Shown here: piece after piece, positions 49,389 through 58,113 of the stretch
Layout of the letters: every line of letters begins with the position of its first letter
How positions within the stretch are numbered: position 1 is the first letter of the stretch
Assembly: GCF_002162035.1 (NCBI RefSeq)
Contig: NZ_CP021138.1
Coordinates: 2,294,001-2,358,000, forward strand
DNA: 64,000 nt
From: Sulfuriferula sp. AH1
GTDB lineage: Bacteria; Pseudomonadota; Gammaproteobacteria; Burkholderiales; Sulfuriferulaceae
Direction: 5' to 3'
Position numbers and translations under genes: made by a program
The notes under the pieces: model-generated
The model's input: only the letters and a program-made list of their open reading frames with translations
What the model was told of the DNA's origin: nothing
The model's database searches: none

Positions 49389-51158
49389 TCATTGGGTTAA
49401 TCGCAACACCGAACCGGGTGTGCCGTCTTCAACTATCCGCCCCTGTTCCAGCCGATACAATCGATCGCAATGCTCTATTGTAGAAAGACGGTGCGCGACA
49501 ATAATGATAGTCTTGCTGCCATGCAACGCCTGAATTGCTTGCATTACTTCCTGCTCGGTAACGGTATCGAGCGCACTCGTCGCCTCATCCAGCACCAATA
49601 CCGAAGGGTCGCGGTACAAGGCTCGTGCGATGCCTATGCGCTGGCGTTGCCCACCCGAAAGACGAATACCACGCTCGCCAACAAATGTTTCCAGCCCGTC
49701 TGGCAGGCTGGACACAAATTCATCAAGTTGCGCAGCATGGATGGCGCGCTGCACGGCAGCATTATCAATCTGCGCGTCTGGCAAACCAAAAGCCACGTTG
49801 CGCCGCAAGCTATCATCAGTAAGATAGATCGACTGCGACACATAACCTATCTGATCCTGCCAACTCCTCAGATTTTCTTGTACATCATTTCCATCCAGCA
49901 ACACGTTGCCCGCATGAACAGGCAGCAAGCCTAATAAAATATCAATCAAGGTACTTTTGCCGGAGCCACTTGCGCCGATAAGCCCGACGGATTCACCAGC
50001 CCGGATAGTGAGCGAAAGGTCTTTAAGAGCAGGTTCAGTTGTATCAGGGTAAGCATAAGTAATGTGGTTTAGCACCAACTCGTTACGAAATAACATATCA
50101 GGACCTGACTTATGCTTAACATCCGGGACGACAAGATTTAGCTCCGTGTAGAGTGTGTTAATTACCGGCAAACCATAACGCAACGATTGCGCTGCACCTA
50201 GAATCCGGTTGGTTGAGGGCATGATTCGAAAAGCTGCCGCAGCAAACAGGCCTAGCGTCGGTATAATCGTATTAAGCATGTGCCCCTGCTCAATCATACT
50301 GATTACCAATATAGCCAAACCACTCACCGCCAGCAATTCCAGCCATAAGCGAGGTAATTGTTGCAAGGTGGCCTGCAAGCGCGCAGAGCGTGCGCTCTTG
50401 ATATTATGTTCAAGATATGTATCCAAAAACACTTGTTCACACCCAAAAATTTTCACATCCTTGGCACCGCCCAACCCTTGCTGCAAGTGCAGGAGTCGCA
50501 GACCATCATGATATTGACGCGCGGTACCCCATGCAACGATACGGCTACGCGCAATTCGATAAAACCCCCAGGTAGCAACACCCAATATATTCACAACTAT
50601 TAACGCACCTATAGGCTCGACAATAAACAGCAATACACACAAACCTGACAGCACGAACGACTCAGTTATCAACAGCATGCCTGGCAGTATCGCGTTATCA
50701 ATCAACTGGGTCACCTCACCGGTGACATTTCGTATTAATTGTGAAGAATTACGTTGCAAATGGAAGGTATAAGGCTGCTGCAAGTATATTGCGAATAAAC
50801 GCTGCGAAAGTTGCGCCTGCATACCAAAAGCAAATTGGGTCTGTTTCCAGGCAAGCAATGCCAGAAACAGTGTTTTGATAAAATACACACCAACCAGCAT
50901 CAGCATGCCGCCGATAACAAGATGCTGCTGACTCGGATAACCCAGTGCTTGCATAACCCGCTGAAATACCGGATATTTGTATGTAACATCGCCCTGCGTG
51001 AGCAATGCGAGCGCCGGTATGACCAACCCCACGCCCAAGGTTTCCAGCAGCATACCCATGAACATCAGCCCCAATAATACGATTGCACGCCGCTTTTCAA
51101 TGGGCGTGAGTAAATTCCATATTTTTCCGGCTGTTGATGTCAGACTGATTGGTAGCAT
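49389..51158 (-). CDS. MsbA/PglK-like ABC exporter (fused permease and ATPase)
   Basis: A 589-residue half-transporter starting at MLPISLTSTAGKIWN; a TTG one codon earlier is less likely. Six hydrophobic helices (about 25-320) are followed by an ATPase domain with Walker A GASGSGKST, signature LSGGQRQRIGIARAL and Walker B VLVLDEATSALD. Homologues flip lipid-linked glycans or lipid A. In this locus it may flip the dideoxyhexose-containing lipid intermediate, separate from the Wzm/Wzt route; the substrate is inferred. It begins seven bases after the end of a gmd remnant. Confidence 0.85.
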   Translation of the reverse strand: MLPISLTSTAGKIWNLLTPIEKRRAIVLLGLMFMGMLLETLGVGLVIPALALLTQGDVTYKYPVFQRVMQALGYPSQQHLVIGGMLMLVGVYFIKTLFLALLAWKQTQFAFGMQAQLSQRLFAIYLQQPYTFHLQRNSSQLIRNVTGEVTQLIDNAILPGMLLITESFVLSGLCVLLFIVEPIGALIVVNILGVATWGFYRIARSRIVAWGTARQYHDGLRLLHLQQGLGGAKDVKIFGCEQVFLDTYLEHNIKSARSARLQATLQQLPRLWLELLAVSGLAILVISMIEQGHMLNTIIPTLGLFAAAAFRIMPSTNRILGAAQSLRYGLPVINTLYTELNLVVPDVKHKSGPDMLFRNELVLNHITYAYPDTTEPALKDLSLTIRAGESVGLIGASGSGKSTLIDILLGLLPVHAGNVLLDGNDVQENLRSWQDQIGYVSQSIYLTDDSLRRNVAFGLPDAQIDNAAVQRAIHAAQLDEFVSSLPDGLETFVGERGIRLSGGQRQRIGIARALYRDPSVLVLDEATSALDTVTEQEVMQAIQALHGSKTIIIVAHRLSTIEHCDRLYRLEQGRIVEDGTPGSVLRLTQ

Positions 51159-51164
51159 CAAATT

Positions 51165-51248
51165 TTAATTTGCAGGTTTTGCCAACAAAAATTCAGCCAA
51201 ATAGGCGCCGTCCTGCCCAGCCACCTCAGTAATAAGTGCTTTTTTCAT
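51165..51248 (-). pseudogene. 5' remnant of a second gmd gene
   Basis: A 27-codon frame, [20 protein letters not shown] followed by LLAKPAN and TAA, reproduces the GDP-mannose 4,6-dehydratase N-terminus and then stops. The first glycine of the nucleotide loop is changed (ITEVAGQDG for ITGVTGQDG). Its ATG overlaps the stop of the EPS regulator gene as ATGA. EPS-associated MarR regulators often precede gmd. The rest was probably lost when the exporter gene was inserted. Confidence 0.85.
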
Positions 51249-51580
51249 TTAGATCTCACGTTGGATTCAATATCGTTCTGCAACTGTTGTATTTCAGCCT
51301 TTATCGCTTCGTATTCCGCCAGCTTATATTTGAGAAACTGCACGGTTATTTTCGCTTTTTCCTCAACACCACTAGGGGTGAGTAAATAAATATAGCTTTT
51401 TTTATTTTCGCTCTGGCGAAAGTTATTGACTTTAACCAGCCCTTTTTCTATCAATGCATTCAGGCAAAAGTTTACTTTGCCCAGACTAATCCCCAACTCA
51501 CGCGCTAATTCACGCTGACTGACTTCAGGCTCGATTTCGAGTTTTTTGAGTATTTTGTAGCGGTATTCGTCAGTTAACAT
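51245..51580 (-). CDS. MarR-family EPS-associated transcriptional regulator
   Basis: Started at MLTDEYRYKILKKLEIEPEV (111 residues). A TTG 11 codons earlier would lie on the predicted transcription start. Winged helix-turn-helix: SQRELARELGISLGKVNFCLNAL is the recognition part, with a basic wing (NFRQSENKKSYIYLLT), then a C-terminal coiled coil that probably dimerises. This short MarR type is found in exopolysaccharide loci of many betaproteobacteria. A 17-bp palindrome overlaps its own predicted promoter, suggesting autoregulation. Confidence 0.85.
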   Translation of the reverse strand: MLTDEYRYKILKKLEIEPEVSQRELARELGISLGKVNFCLNALIEKGLVKVNNFRQSENKKSYIYLLTPSGVEEKAKITVQFLKYKLAEYEAIKAEIQQLQNDIESNVRSK

Positions 51581-51606
51581 GTGAACTGTTGCGCCATAAA
51601 AACGTT

Positions 51607-51623
51607 TGTTCAACCATTGAACA
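51607..51623. promoter_or_regulatory. Palindromic operator upstream of the EPS regulator
   Basis: A perfect inverted repeat TGTTCAA-CCA-TTGAACA. It overlaps four bases of the predicted -10 of the regulator gene, so a dimer bound here would block RNA polymerase. The regulator itself is the obvious ligand, by inference. Confidence 0.6.
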
Positions 51624-51649
51624 TACAGAATTTAAGCATTTATTCTCAA
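51620..51649 (-). promoter_or_regulatory. Predicted promoter of the EPS regulator gene
   Basis: On the minus strand TTGAGA (51644-51649), an 18-base spacer and TATGTT (51620-51625). The start would be near 51613, 33 bases before the regulator ATG. Confidence 0.5.
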
Positions 51650-51661
51650 TAATCTCAAGCC

Positions 51662-52615
51662 TTAGCTACCAAAACGGGCAAACAGCAATTTAATCCAGAA
51701 TCTGGGCGACCTGGTTATAGCCTTAATCACTTCCGGGATCTTGCCGGCGATTTCCTGCCGACGGATGTGATAGCTATCCCAACTGTAATGCGCCAGACGC
51801 AGCAAGGAATTACCCACATAACGGTCCAGTTTTGTGTTTTTTCTGAAGATAGCCAGTTGTTCAGGGGTGACGCGACCTTTGGCAAACATGTAGGGAGCAA
51901 CCAGATGATCCAGATTGCCGTAAATAAGATTGGGCGATTTATTAACCGATTTCATCAGGTTGCCGGGATGAAAACGATAAACGGATACGGGACCTTTAAC
52001 CACGCCGACATCACCCAGTAATGTCAGTTTCAGGAACAGCTCCGAATCGCAGAAAATATTGTCCGGATCGGAAAATGCGTTCAATTCAGCCGCCATGGAC
52101 CGATTGAATACGATGTTGCACAAGGTCAGATCCTGCGGCTTGATTGTGCCCCGAGACAGGAACACATCCACGCCCTTTACCACACCTTCAAACGGCAGCA
52201 CGATCGGTTTCTGTTCCCCGGTGCTCTCGTTCAGCATATAGCCTTCTGCATAGACCACTACCACAGACGGATTATCCTCAATCAAGCGGCTGGCCTTGGC
52301 TAGATAGTCGGGATCAACCAGATAATCATCATCCGACAGCAGCACGAACCAGTCACCGCTGGCATGTTCGAACACGGCTTTGCGCCAGTTACGCACCATG
52401 CCGATATTTTCTTCATTGCGGTGGTAGCGTACACGGCTGTCTGCCAGGTATTTGCCGACTACGGCAGCGGTTTCATCCTGCGAACAGTTATCCGAAACGA
52501 TGATCTCGAAATCCGCACCGCGCTGAGCCAGCACGCTGGCAATCGCCGCATCCAGATAAGCCGCGCGATTATAGGTAGGGATGACGACGCTAATCTTCGG
52601 CACGAATCTACCCAC
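51662..52615 (-). CDS. GT2 glycosyltransferase
   Basis: A 317-residue GT-A enzyme with KISVVIPTYNRAAYLDAAI, the SDNCSQDET nucleotide site and the DxD-type LLSDDDYL. The start codon is GTG and overlaps the reductase stop by eight bases. Because it closes the CDP-dideoxyhexose gene block, it is a candidate for transferring that sugar; this is inference from order. No membrane helices are evident. Confidence 0.85.
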   Translation of the reverse strand: MGRFVPKISVVIPTYNRAAYLDAAIASVLAQRGADFEIIVSDNCSQDETAAVVGKYLADSRVRYHRNEENIGMVRNWRKAVFEHASGDWFVLLSDDDYLVDPDYLAKASRLIEDNPSVVVVYAEGYMLNESTGEQKPIVLPFEGVVKGVDVFLSRGTIKPQDLTLCNIVFNRSMAAELNAFSDPDNIFCDSELFLKLTLLGDVGVVKGPVSVYRFHPGNLMKSVNKSPNLIYGNLDHLVAPYMFAKGRVTPEQLAIFRKNTKLDRYVGNSLLRLAHYSWDSYHIRRQEIAGKIPEVIKAITRSPRFWIKLLFARFGS

Positions 52616-53549
52616 CCGCCATGTGCGCTATCGTTTCAGGCAATCGCGGAGACTGTTGTTCCATCAGCGCTATGCCGGCAGCAAGCCCGACTTTCGGCTC
52701 CCAGCCCGGTACCACTGTCCCCCTGTTCCAGGGCAACATCACCTCGCGAGGACGATAAGGACGCGCACCCCATTCAACTGCCAGCGTCTGGCCTGTAATC
52801 CGGCCATAGGTCTCCACCAGATCCCGCAATCTGACCGGCTGGCCTGATGTCACCGCATAGATCTCATGGCTGCCGACCCGGTTCTGCAACAAGCGCTCGG
52901 CAGCAAGCAGATACGCCGCCAGCACGTCATCAATGTACACCAGGTCGATCAGTTGCTCGCCGGGCGACATGAGCAACGGCTCCCCGCTACGCGCAGTTTT
53001 GCGCAGCAGGGTAAACAGTTTGGCGCGCGGATCGTTTGGGCCGTAAGTGTCGAAGAGCTGCAGTGTGACCGCAGCAAGCCGGGCCACGTCAACATAATAG
53101 GTCAGTACCGCCTCGAATGCCTGCTTGGTCGCGGCATACAGACACACCGGACTGTAATCCTGATTCTCGTAATGTTGCCAGGAGGTGCCGGTATTGATCA
53201 AATGACGCACGCCATTAACGCTCATCGCCTCGACCAGCTGGGTCGAGAACAGCAGATTGCTGTTAATCAGCGGGGCAATGTCCTGCGGCGCATGCTGCGC
53301 AAGAAACAGCGACGCCAGGTGAAACACTATTTGCGGAGATGCGAATTTGACGATTTCTATCAGCTGCTCGGTTGAGCCATCGTGCACATGCACCTGGATA
53401 GTCTGTTCAATATCCGCCAGCATGCTCAAATCGGACCCTGGCCGGACTACGGCATGAACATCCCAGCCATCATTCACCAGCTTGCGTACCAGATTGGCGC
53501 CCACAAACCCGGTGCCACCGGTTACCAGTGCCACGCGTGGCTCAGTCAT
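52608..53549 (-). CDS. NAD(P)-dependent sugar 4-ketoreductase (AscF/abequose-synthase-like)
   Basis: Started at MTEPRVALVTGGTGFVGANL (313 residues). A longer frame over the upstream gene is rejected. Extended SDR with GGTGFVG, the catalytic YAATK and FDTYGPNDPR. Position after rfbF-G-H and a 3,5-epimerase-like gene suggests the last step of a CDP-3,6-dideoxyhexose pathway, reduction at C4. If the epimerase inverts C5, the product would be CDP-L-ascarylose. The start overlaps the upstream gene by eight bases. Confidence 0.75.
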   Translation of the reverse strand: MTEPRVALVTGGTGFVGANLVRKLVNDGWDVHAVVRPGSDLSMLADIEQTIQVHVHDGSTEQLIEIVKFASPQIVFHLASLFLAQHAPQDIAPLINSNLLFSTQLVEAMSVNGVRHLINTGTSWQHYENQDYSPVCLYAATKQAFEAVLTYYVDVARLAAVTLQLFDTYGPNDPRAKLFTLLRKTARSGEPLLMSPGEQLIDLVYIDDVLAAYLLAAERLLQNRVGSHEIYAVTSGQPVRLRDLVETYGRITGQTLAVEWGARPYRPREVMLPWNRGTVVPGWEPKVGLAAGIALMEQQSPRLPETIAHMAGG

Positions 53550-54108
53550 GCCCTCGTTCTCCCGACCCGGATACGAACGGACTGCGAAAATCAACAAGCG
53601 CCGGAAAACCGGCATCACGCACGGAAAGTACCGGATCTGCATCCGGCCAGGCAATGCCGGCACTATCCCAATGGATACCGCCATCATGCTGCGGTGCGTA
53701 AACCGTGGTGACCTTGTACTGCATGATGGCTTCGTCAGTCAGTGCATAGAAGCCATGGGCAATCCCCGGCGCAATGTAGAGCATGTTGCCCAGCTCCGCG
53801 CCCAGTTCCATGGTCTCGGATTGCAGATAGGTGGGTGAACCCACGCGCAGATCGACTATCGCATCCATGACCTTGCCGGACAAACAGTACACCAGCTTGA
53901 AATGATCATGCGGCGGGGTCTGGAAGTGCATCCCCCGCAGCACGCCTTTACGCGAAATCGAGTAATACTCCTCGGCGAATTCGGTCACCAGTCCATGGGC
54001 AGCGAACACTTCCTGCTGGAACGTCTTCACGAAACTGCCGCGGTGATCCTTGTGCACTAGCGGAAACAGCTGGTAACAGCCGGATATCGCTGTTTGCTCA
54101 ACACGCAT
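53542..54108 (-). CDS. RmlC-like sugar epimerase (AscE-like)
   Basis: A 188-residue cupin of the dTDP-4-dehydrorhamnose 3,5-epimerase family. HRGSF, the catalytic His in VLRGMHFQ, then APGIAHGFYALTD and YKVTTVYAPQHDGGIHWDS are visible. With rfbF, rfbG and rfbH directly upstream and no rmlA, rmlB or rmlD in the window, it probably acts on a CDP-4-keto-3,6-dideoxy sugar as AscE does (C5 epimerisation). It starts one base after the rfbH stop. Confidence 0.8.
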   Translation of the reverse strand: MRVEQTAISGCYQLFPLVHKDHRGSFVKTFQQEVFAAHGLVTEFAEEYYSISRKGVLRGMHFQTPPHDHFKLVYCLSGKVMDAIVDLRVGSPTYLQSETMELGAELGNMLYIAPGIAHGFYALTDEAIMQYKVTTVYAPQHDGGIHWDSAGIAWPDADPVLSVRDAGFPALVDFRSPFVSGSGERGHD

Positions 54109-54109
54109 C

Positions 54110-55432
54110 TCAGAAATTCACCCCGAAAAACGCTTCCAGTTTTGCGATCACGAAATCAAGCATGTCTTTGCTCAAGCCCGGGTAGACGCCAATCCAGAAC
54201 GTGTCATTCATCACCGTATCGGTGTTGCTCAACTCACCGGCGACGCGGAATTTCTGCCCCTTCATGTACGGCTGACGAGTCAAATTGCCGGCAAACAGCA
54301 AGCGCGTGCCGATTTTATTCTGATCGAGATAACGAAGCAGATCGACCCGGTTCGCATCTGCATTCGGCTTGATGGTGATGGGAAAACCGAACCAGGACGG
54401 CTCACTGTTCGGCGTTGCCTCCGGCAGCAGCAGGAATTCTGCGCAGCTCTGCAGCCCGGCTTTAAGATAAGCGAAATTGGCTTTGCGCGCGGCGATGAAT
54501 TCTTCCACGCGATCCATCTGCGCCAGCGCGCAGGCGGCCTGCATGTCGGTGATTTTGAGGTTATAGCCGAGATGCGAATAGGTGTATTTATGGTCATAAC
54601 CTTCCGGCAGATCGCCGAGCTTCCAGCAGAAGCGCTTACCGCAGGTATTGTCCTTGCCGGGCGGACAATAGCAATCGCGGCCCCAGTCGCGGAACGATTC
54701 GATAATCATCTTGAGCTGGTCGTTATTGGTGAACACTGCACCGCCTTCGCCCATGGTGATGTGGTGCGCAGGATAGAAACTCAGCGTGCCGATGTCGCCG
54801 AAGGTGCCGACCAGCTTGCCGTTATAGGTGGAGCCAAGCGCATCGCAGCAGTCTTCGATCAGCCAGAGGTTATATTTCTTGGCCAGCGCGCCGATGACTT
54901 CGAGATTGTAAGGGTTGCCCAGGGTATGTGCCAGCATAATGGCCTTGGTCCTGGGACTGATGGCCGCTTCAATGCTGGCGGGATCGATATTGTAAGTCGG
55001 CAGATGCACGTCGACAAACACCGGTACCGCGCCGAATTGCAGAATGGGATTGACCGTTGTCGGAAAACCTGCAGCCACCGAAATGACCTCATCACCCTGC
55101 TGAATGGCACGGTCACCCAGTTTAGGCGAAGTGAGCGCGGAGAAAGCAAGCAGATTGGCCGACGACCCGGAGTTGGTAGTGAGCGCATGCTTCACACCGA
55201 GGAATTCGGTCAGGCGTTTTTCAAAGGCATCGTTGAAACGGCCAGTGGTAAGCCAGCCGTCCAGCGATGCCTCCACCATGTTCTGCAGCTCCGCTGCACC
55301 GATCACCTTGCCGGACGGCGGCACGACGTCCTTACCCGCTTCGAAAGCGGCAGGTTCATAGGCAAGATCGGCATACTGCTTAACGAGATCGGCGATTTGT
55401 GCGCGTAACTGCGCTTTCGTACTTGTGCTCAT
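54110..55432 (-). CDS. rfbH: CDP-6-deoxy-4-hexulose-3-dehydrase (E1)
   Basis: A 440-residue PMP-dependent [2Fe-2S] enzyme that removes the C3 hydroxyl of CDP-4-keto-6-deoxyglucose. The aminotransferase fold has the active-site Lys replaced by His (His223/224 in [13 protein letters not shown]), the hallmark of E1. The cluster ligands fit C-X57-C-X1-C-X7-C: Cys196, Cys254, Cys256 and Cys264. It needs an E3 flavin/ferredoxin reductase, not encoded in this window. Its ATG overlaps the rfbG stop (ATGA). Confidence 0.95.
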   Translation of the reverse strand: MSTSTKAQLRAQIADLVKQYADLAYEPAAFEAGKDVVPPSGKVIGAAELQNMVEASLDGWLTTGRFNDAFEKRLTEFLGVKHALTTNSGSSANLLAFSALTSPKLGDRAIQQGDEVISVAAGFPTTVNPILQFGAVPVFVDVHLPTYNIDPASIEAAISPRTKAIMLAHTLGNPYNLEVIGALAKKYNLWLIEDCCDALGSTYNGKLVGTFGDIGTLSFYPAHHITMGEGGAVFTNNDQLKMIIESFRDWGRDCYCPPGKDNTCGKRFCWKLGDLPEGYDHKYTYSHLGYNLKITDMQAACALAQMDRVEEFIAARKANFAYLKAGLQSCAEFLLLPEATPNSEPSWFGFPITIKPNADANRVDLLRYLDQNKIGTRLLFAGNLTRQPYMKGQKFRVAGELSNTDTVMNDTFWIGVYPGLSKDMLDFVIAKLEAFFGVNF

Positions 55433-56502
55433 GAGTCTCTCAATGAATAGTGACTGATTTGGTTAAGGGTGTACTGACGCATGTCCGCTTGCGCCAGATA
55501 GGCGTGTTGCCAGGCAACGATCATTTCCAGTGTGGTAGCCAGGCTCCAGCGCGGTTGCCAATCCAGGCGCATTTTGGCTTTCGAACAGTCCAGCTTGAGG
55601 TAATGCGCTTCATGCGGTTGCGCTGCCTGCTCCAGCTGCCAGCTCGCCCCCTCGCCCCAGGCATCGGTGAGCTGCTCCACAATCCACTGCACCGGTTTGG
55701 CATCTTCATCATTCGGGCCGAAATTCCAGCCCTCGGCATAATCCACCCCGGCTTCGTACAGCCGCTGCGCCAGTTGCAGATAACCGCTGAGCGGTTCCAG
55801 CACATGCTGCCAGGGACGGATGGCATGCGGGTTGCGGATAGTGACCGGCTGGCCGGCACTGATCGCACGCAAAATATCGGGGATGAGGCGGTCATCCGCC
55901 CAGTCACCACCACCGATGACATTGCCCGCACGCACTGAAGCCAGCGCGACATGGCGTTCGCTGTATTTTTCAGGATTGAAGAATGAATTGCGATAGGCCG
56001 AGGCCACCAGTTCTGCACAGCCCTTGCTGCTGCTGTAGGGATCATAGCCGCCCATGGCTTCGTTTTCGCGGTAACCCCACACCCATTCTTTGTTTTCGTA
56101 ACACTTGTCGCTGGTAACATTGACTACGGCACGCACGCTGGGGGTTTTGCGCACAGCTTCCAGCACATGCACGGTGCCCATGACGTTCGTCGAATAGGTT
56201 TCCACCGGCTCGATATAGGAATAGCGCACCAGCGGTTGCGCCGCCATGTGGATGACAATATCCGGCGCTGCCGCCTGCATCGCCTGAACCAGAACCGCAC
56301 CATCACGAATATCACCGATGATGGAGTGCATGCCCTGCCCGATTTGAGCAACTTCGAACAGACTGGGATTGGTTGGCGGCTGCAAGGCATAACCGGTCAC
56401 GTTCGCGCCCAGCTGCTGCAGCCACAGGCACAGCCAGCTGCCTTTGAAACCGGTATGTCCGGTGACAAATACATTCTTGCCCGACCAGAAAGCTGCGTTC
56501 AC
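55429..56502 (-). CDS. rfbG: CDP-glucose 4,6-dehydratase
   Basis: The preferred start is a GTG at 56502 (product begins [20 protein letters not shown], 357 residues), overlapping the rfbF stop as GTGA and aligning with Salmonella RfbG. A GTG five codons earlier is less likely. Motifs are [41 protein letters not shown] and [12 protein letters not shown]. It makes CDP-4-keto-6-deoxyglucose, the RfbH substrate. Confidence 0.95.
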   Translation of the reverse strand: MNAAFWSGKNVFVTGHTGFKGSWLCLWLQQLGANVTGYALQPPTNPSLFEVAQIGQGMHSIIGDIRDGAVLVQAMQAAAPDIVIHMAAQPLVRYSYIEPVETYSTNVMGTVHVLEAVRKTPSVRAVVNVTSDKCYENKEWVWGYRENEAMGGYDPYSSSKGCAELVASAYRNSFFNPEKYSERHVALASVRAGNVIGGGDWADDRLIPDILRAISAGQPVTIRNPHAIRPWQHVLEPLSGYLQLAQRLYEAGVDYAEGWNFGPNDEDAKPVQWIVEQLTDAWGEGASWQLEQAAQPHEAHYLKLDCSKAKMRLDWQPRWSLATTLEMIVAWQHAYLAQADMRQYTLNQISHYSLRDS

Positions 56503-57269
56503 GACCACACCTTCCACGGCGCCTTGCCGGATTGCCAGAGTTCTTCCAGATAGTTTTTATCGCGCAGCGTATCCATTGGCTGCCAGAAGCCATGATGCAG
56601 ATAGGCCGAGAGTTGCCCCGCTGCAGCAAGCTGTTCCATGGGTTCGCGTTCCCAAATGGTGAAATCATCTTTGATTTCATCAATCACTTTTGGCGACAAT
56701 ACGAAGAAACCGCCATTGATCCAGCCACCATCACCTTGCGGTTTTTCCTGAAAGCCGCGCACTTTATGCTGCTCCAGATTGAGCGCACCGAATCGTCCCG
56801 GCGGTTGCACTGCGGTCAGGGTTGCCATTACGTTTTTCGCCTTATGGAAGGCGATGGACTCGCTAATATTCACATCACCCACCCCGTCGCCATAAGTAAA
56901 GCAGAAATCATCATCTCCCAGAAAATGACGCACGCGCTTGAGACGCCCGCCAGTCATGGATTCATCGCCGGTATCGACCAGCGTGACTTTCCACGGCTCG
57001 GCACTATTCTGATGCACTTCCATTTTGTTATGCTGCATATCGAAAGTCACGTCCGAGGTATGCAGAAAATAGTTAGCAAAATATTCCTTGATCAAATAGC
57101 CTTTGTAGCCGAGGCAAATGATGAATTCGTTCACACCATGCGCTGAGTACATTTTCATGATGTGCCACAAGATCGGCTTACCGCCGATTTCTATCATCGG
57201 CTTTGGACGTATAGAAGTTTCTTCACTGATTCTGGTACCGAAGCCACCGGCCAATATGACTGCTTTCAT
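56499..57269 (-). CDS. rfbF: Glucose-1-phosphate cytidylyltransferase
   Basis: A 256-residue nucleotidyltransferase with [20 protein letters not shown] at the start, then [15 protein letters not shown] and [13 protein letters not shown], all typical of RfbF. It makes CDP-glucose from CTP and glucose 1-phosphate and opens the 3,6-dideoxyhexose pathway. It lies 32 bases after murI on the same strand with an AAAGGGG site, so transcription may enter from queG-murI. Confidence 0.95.
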   Translation of the reverse strand: MKAVILAGGFGTRISEETSIRPKPMIEIGGKPILWHIMKMYSAHGVNEFIICLGYKGYLIKEYFANYFLHTSDVTFDMQHNKMEVHQNSAEPWKVTLVDTGDESMTGGRLKRVRHFLGDDDFCFTYGDGVGDVNISESIAFHKAKNVMATLTAVQPPGRFGALNLEQHKVRGFQEKPQGDGGWINGGFFVLSPKVIDEIKDDFTIWEREPMEQLAAAGQLSAYLHHGFWQPMDTLRDKNYLEELWQSGKAPWKVWS

Positions 57270-57301
57270 ATTTCCCCTTTATTCAATGCACTTATCCCTG
57301 C

Positions 57302-58108
57302 TTACCACTTCACCACATGCAAATGACTCAATGACCGCCCCAGGAAACGCTCGCCTATGGTCTGGAATTTCACCGGCACGTCGGTCACGTAGTATTCGTA
57401 GTGCGGGAGGGCATGGCTGGTGTTGGCGAGATTGAGCTCAGCCAGCAGCGCGGCGGTGCGGTTGGCCATGGCTTCGGCGGAATCGACCAGCTTCACATTG
57501 TCGCCCATGACTTCCTGCAGCAAGGGTTTGATCAACGGATAATGCGTGCAACCCAGCACCAGCGTGTCGATGTGTTCGGCGATTACCGGCTTGAGGTATT
57601 CGAGCGCGGTGAGGCGAGTGACATCGTGATCCAGCCAGCCTTCCTCGACAAGCGGCACGAATAACGGGCAGGCCTGCGAATAGATGCGGGCATCCTGGGT
57701 GAGGCTGTGGATGGCACGGGCGTAGGTGTTACTGTTGACGGTGGTGGGGGTGCCGATCACGCCGATCTGGTGGGTCTTGCTGGCGGCGACAGCGGCCATG
57801 GCGCCGGCCTCGATGACGTCCAGCACCGGCACCGGCGACATGTCGCGCACAGTCTGCGCGGCGACAGCGGCCATGGTATTGCAGGCGATAATCAGCAATT
57901 TGACGTTTTTTTCCAGCAGAAACTGTGCGATCTGTGTGGTGTAATGGGCGATGGTTTCCACCGATTTCACGCCATAAGGCACGCGCGCGGTATCGCCGAA
58001 ATACACGATGTTTTCAAACGGCAGGCGTTCCATCAGGGCACGCACGACGGTCAGTCCGCCGATACCGGAATCGAATACGCCTATGGGCTGTTTGGGGTCA
58101 ATCTGCAT
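57302..58108 (-). CDS. murI: Glutamate racemase
   Basis: Started at MQIDPKQPIGVFDSGIGGLT (268 residues). The two catalytic cysteines are in IACNTMAA and LGCTHYPL, with the FDSGIGGLTV signature. It supplies D-glutamate for peptidoglycan. It follows queG by five bases and precedes the CDP-sugar block. Confidence 0.95.
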   Translation of the reverse strand: MQIDPKQPIGVFDSGIGGLTVVRALMERLPFENIVYFGDTARVPYGVKSVETIAHYTTQIAQFLLEKNVKLLIIACNTMAAVAAQTVRDMSPVPVLDVIEAGAMAAVAASKTHQIGVIGTPTTVNSNTYARAIHSLTQDARIYSQACPLFVPLVEEGWLDHDVTRLTALEYLKPVIAEHIDTLVLGCTHYPLIKPLLQEVMGDNVKLVDSAEAMANRTAALLAELNLANTSHALPHYEYYVTDVPVKFQTIGERFLGRSLSHLHVVKW

Positions 58109-58113
58109 AGTAA

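Noticed and set aside
53542-54108. rmlC of a dTDP-L-rhamnose pathway
   Set aside because: No rmlA, rmlB or rmlD is present, and the gene sits inside a CDP-sugar operon, so an AscE-like role fits better.
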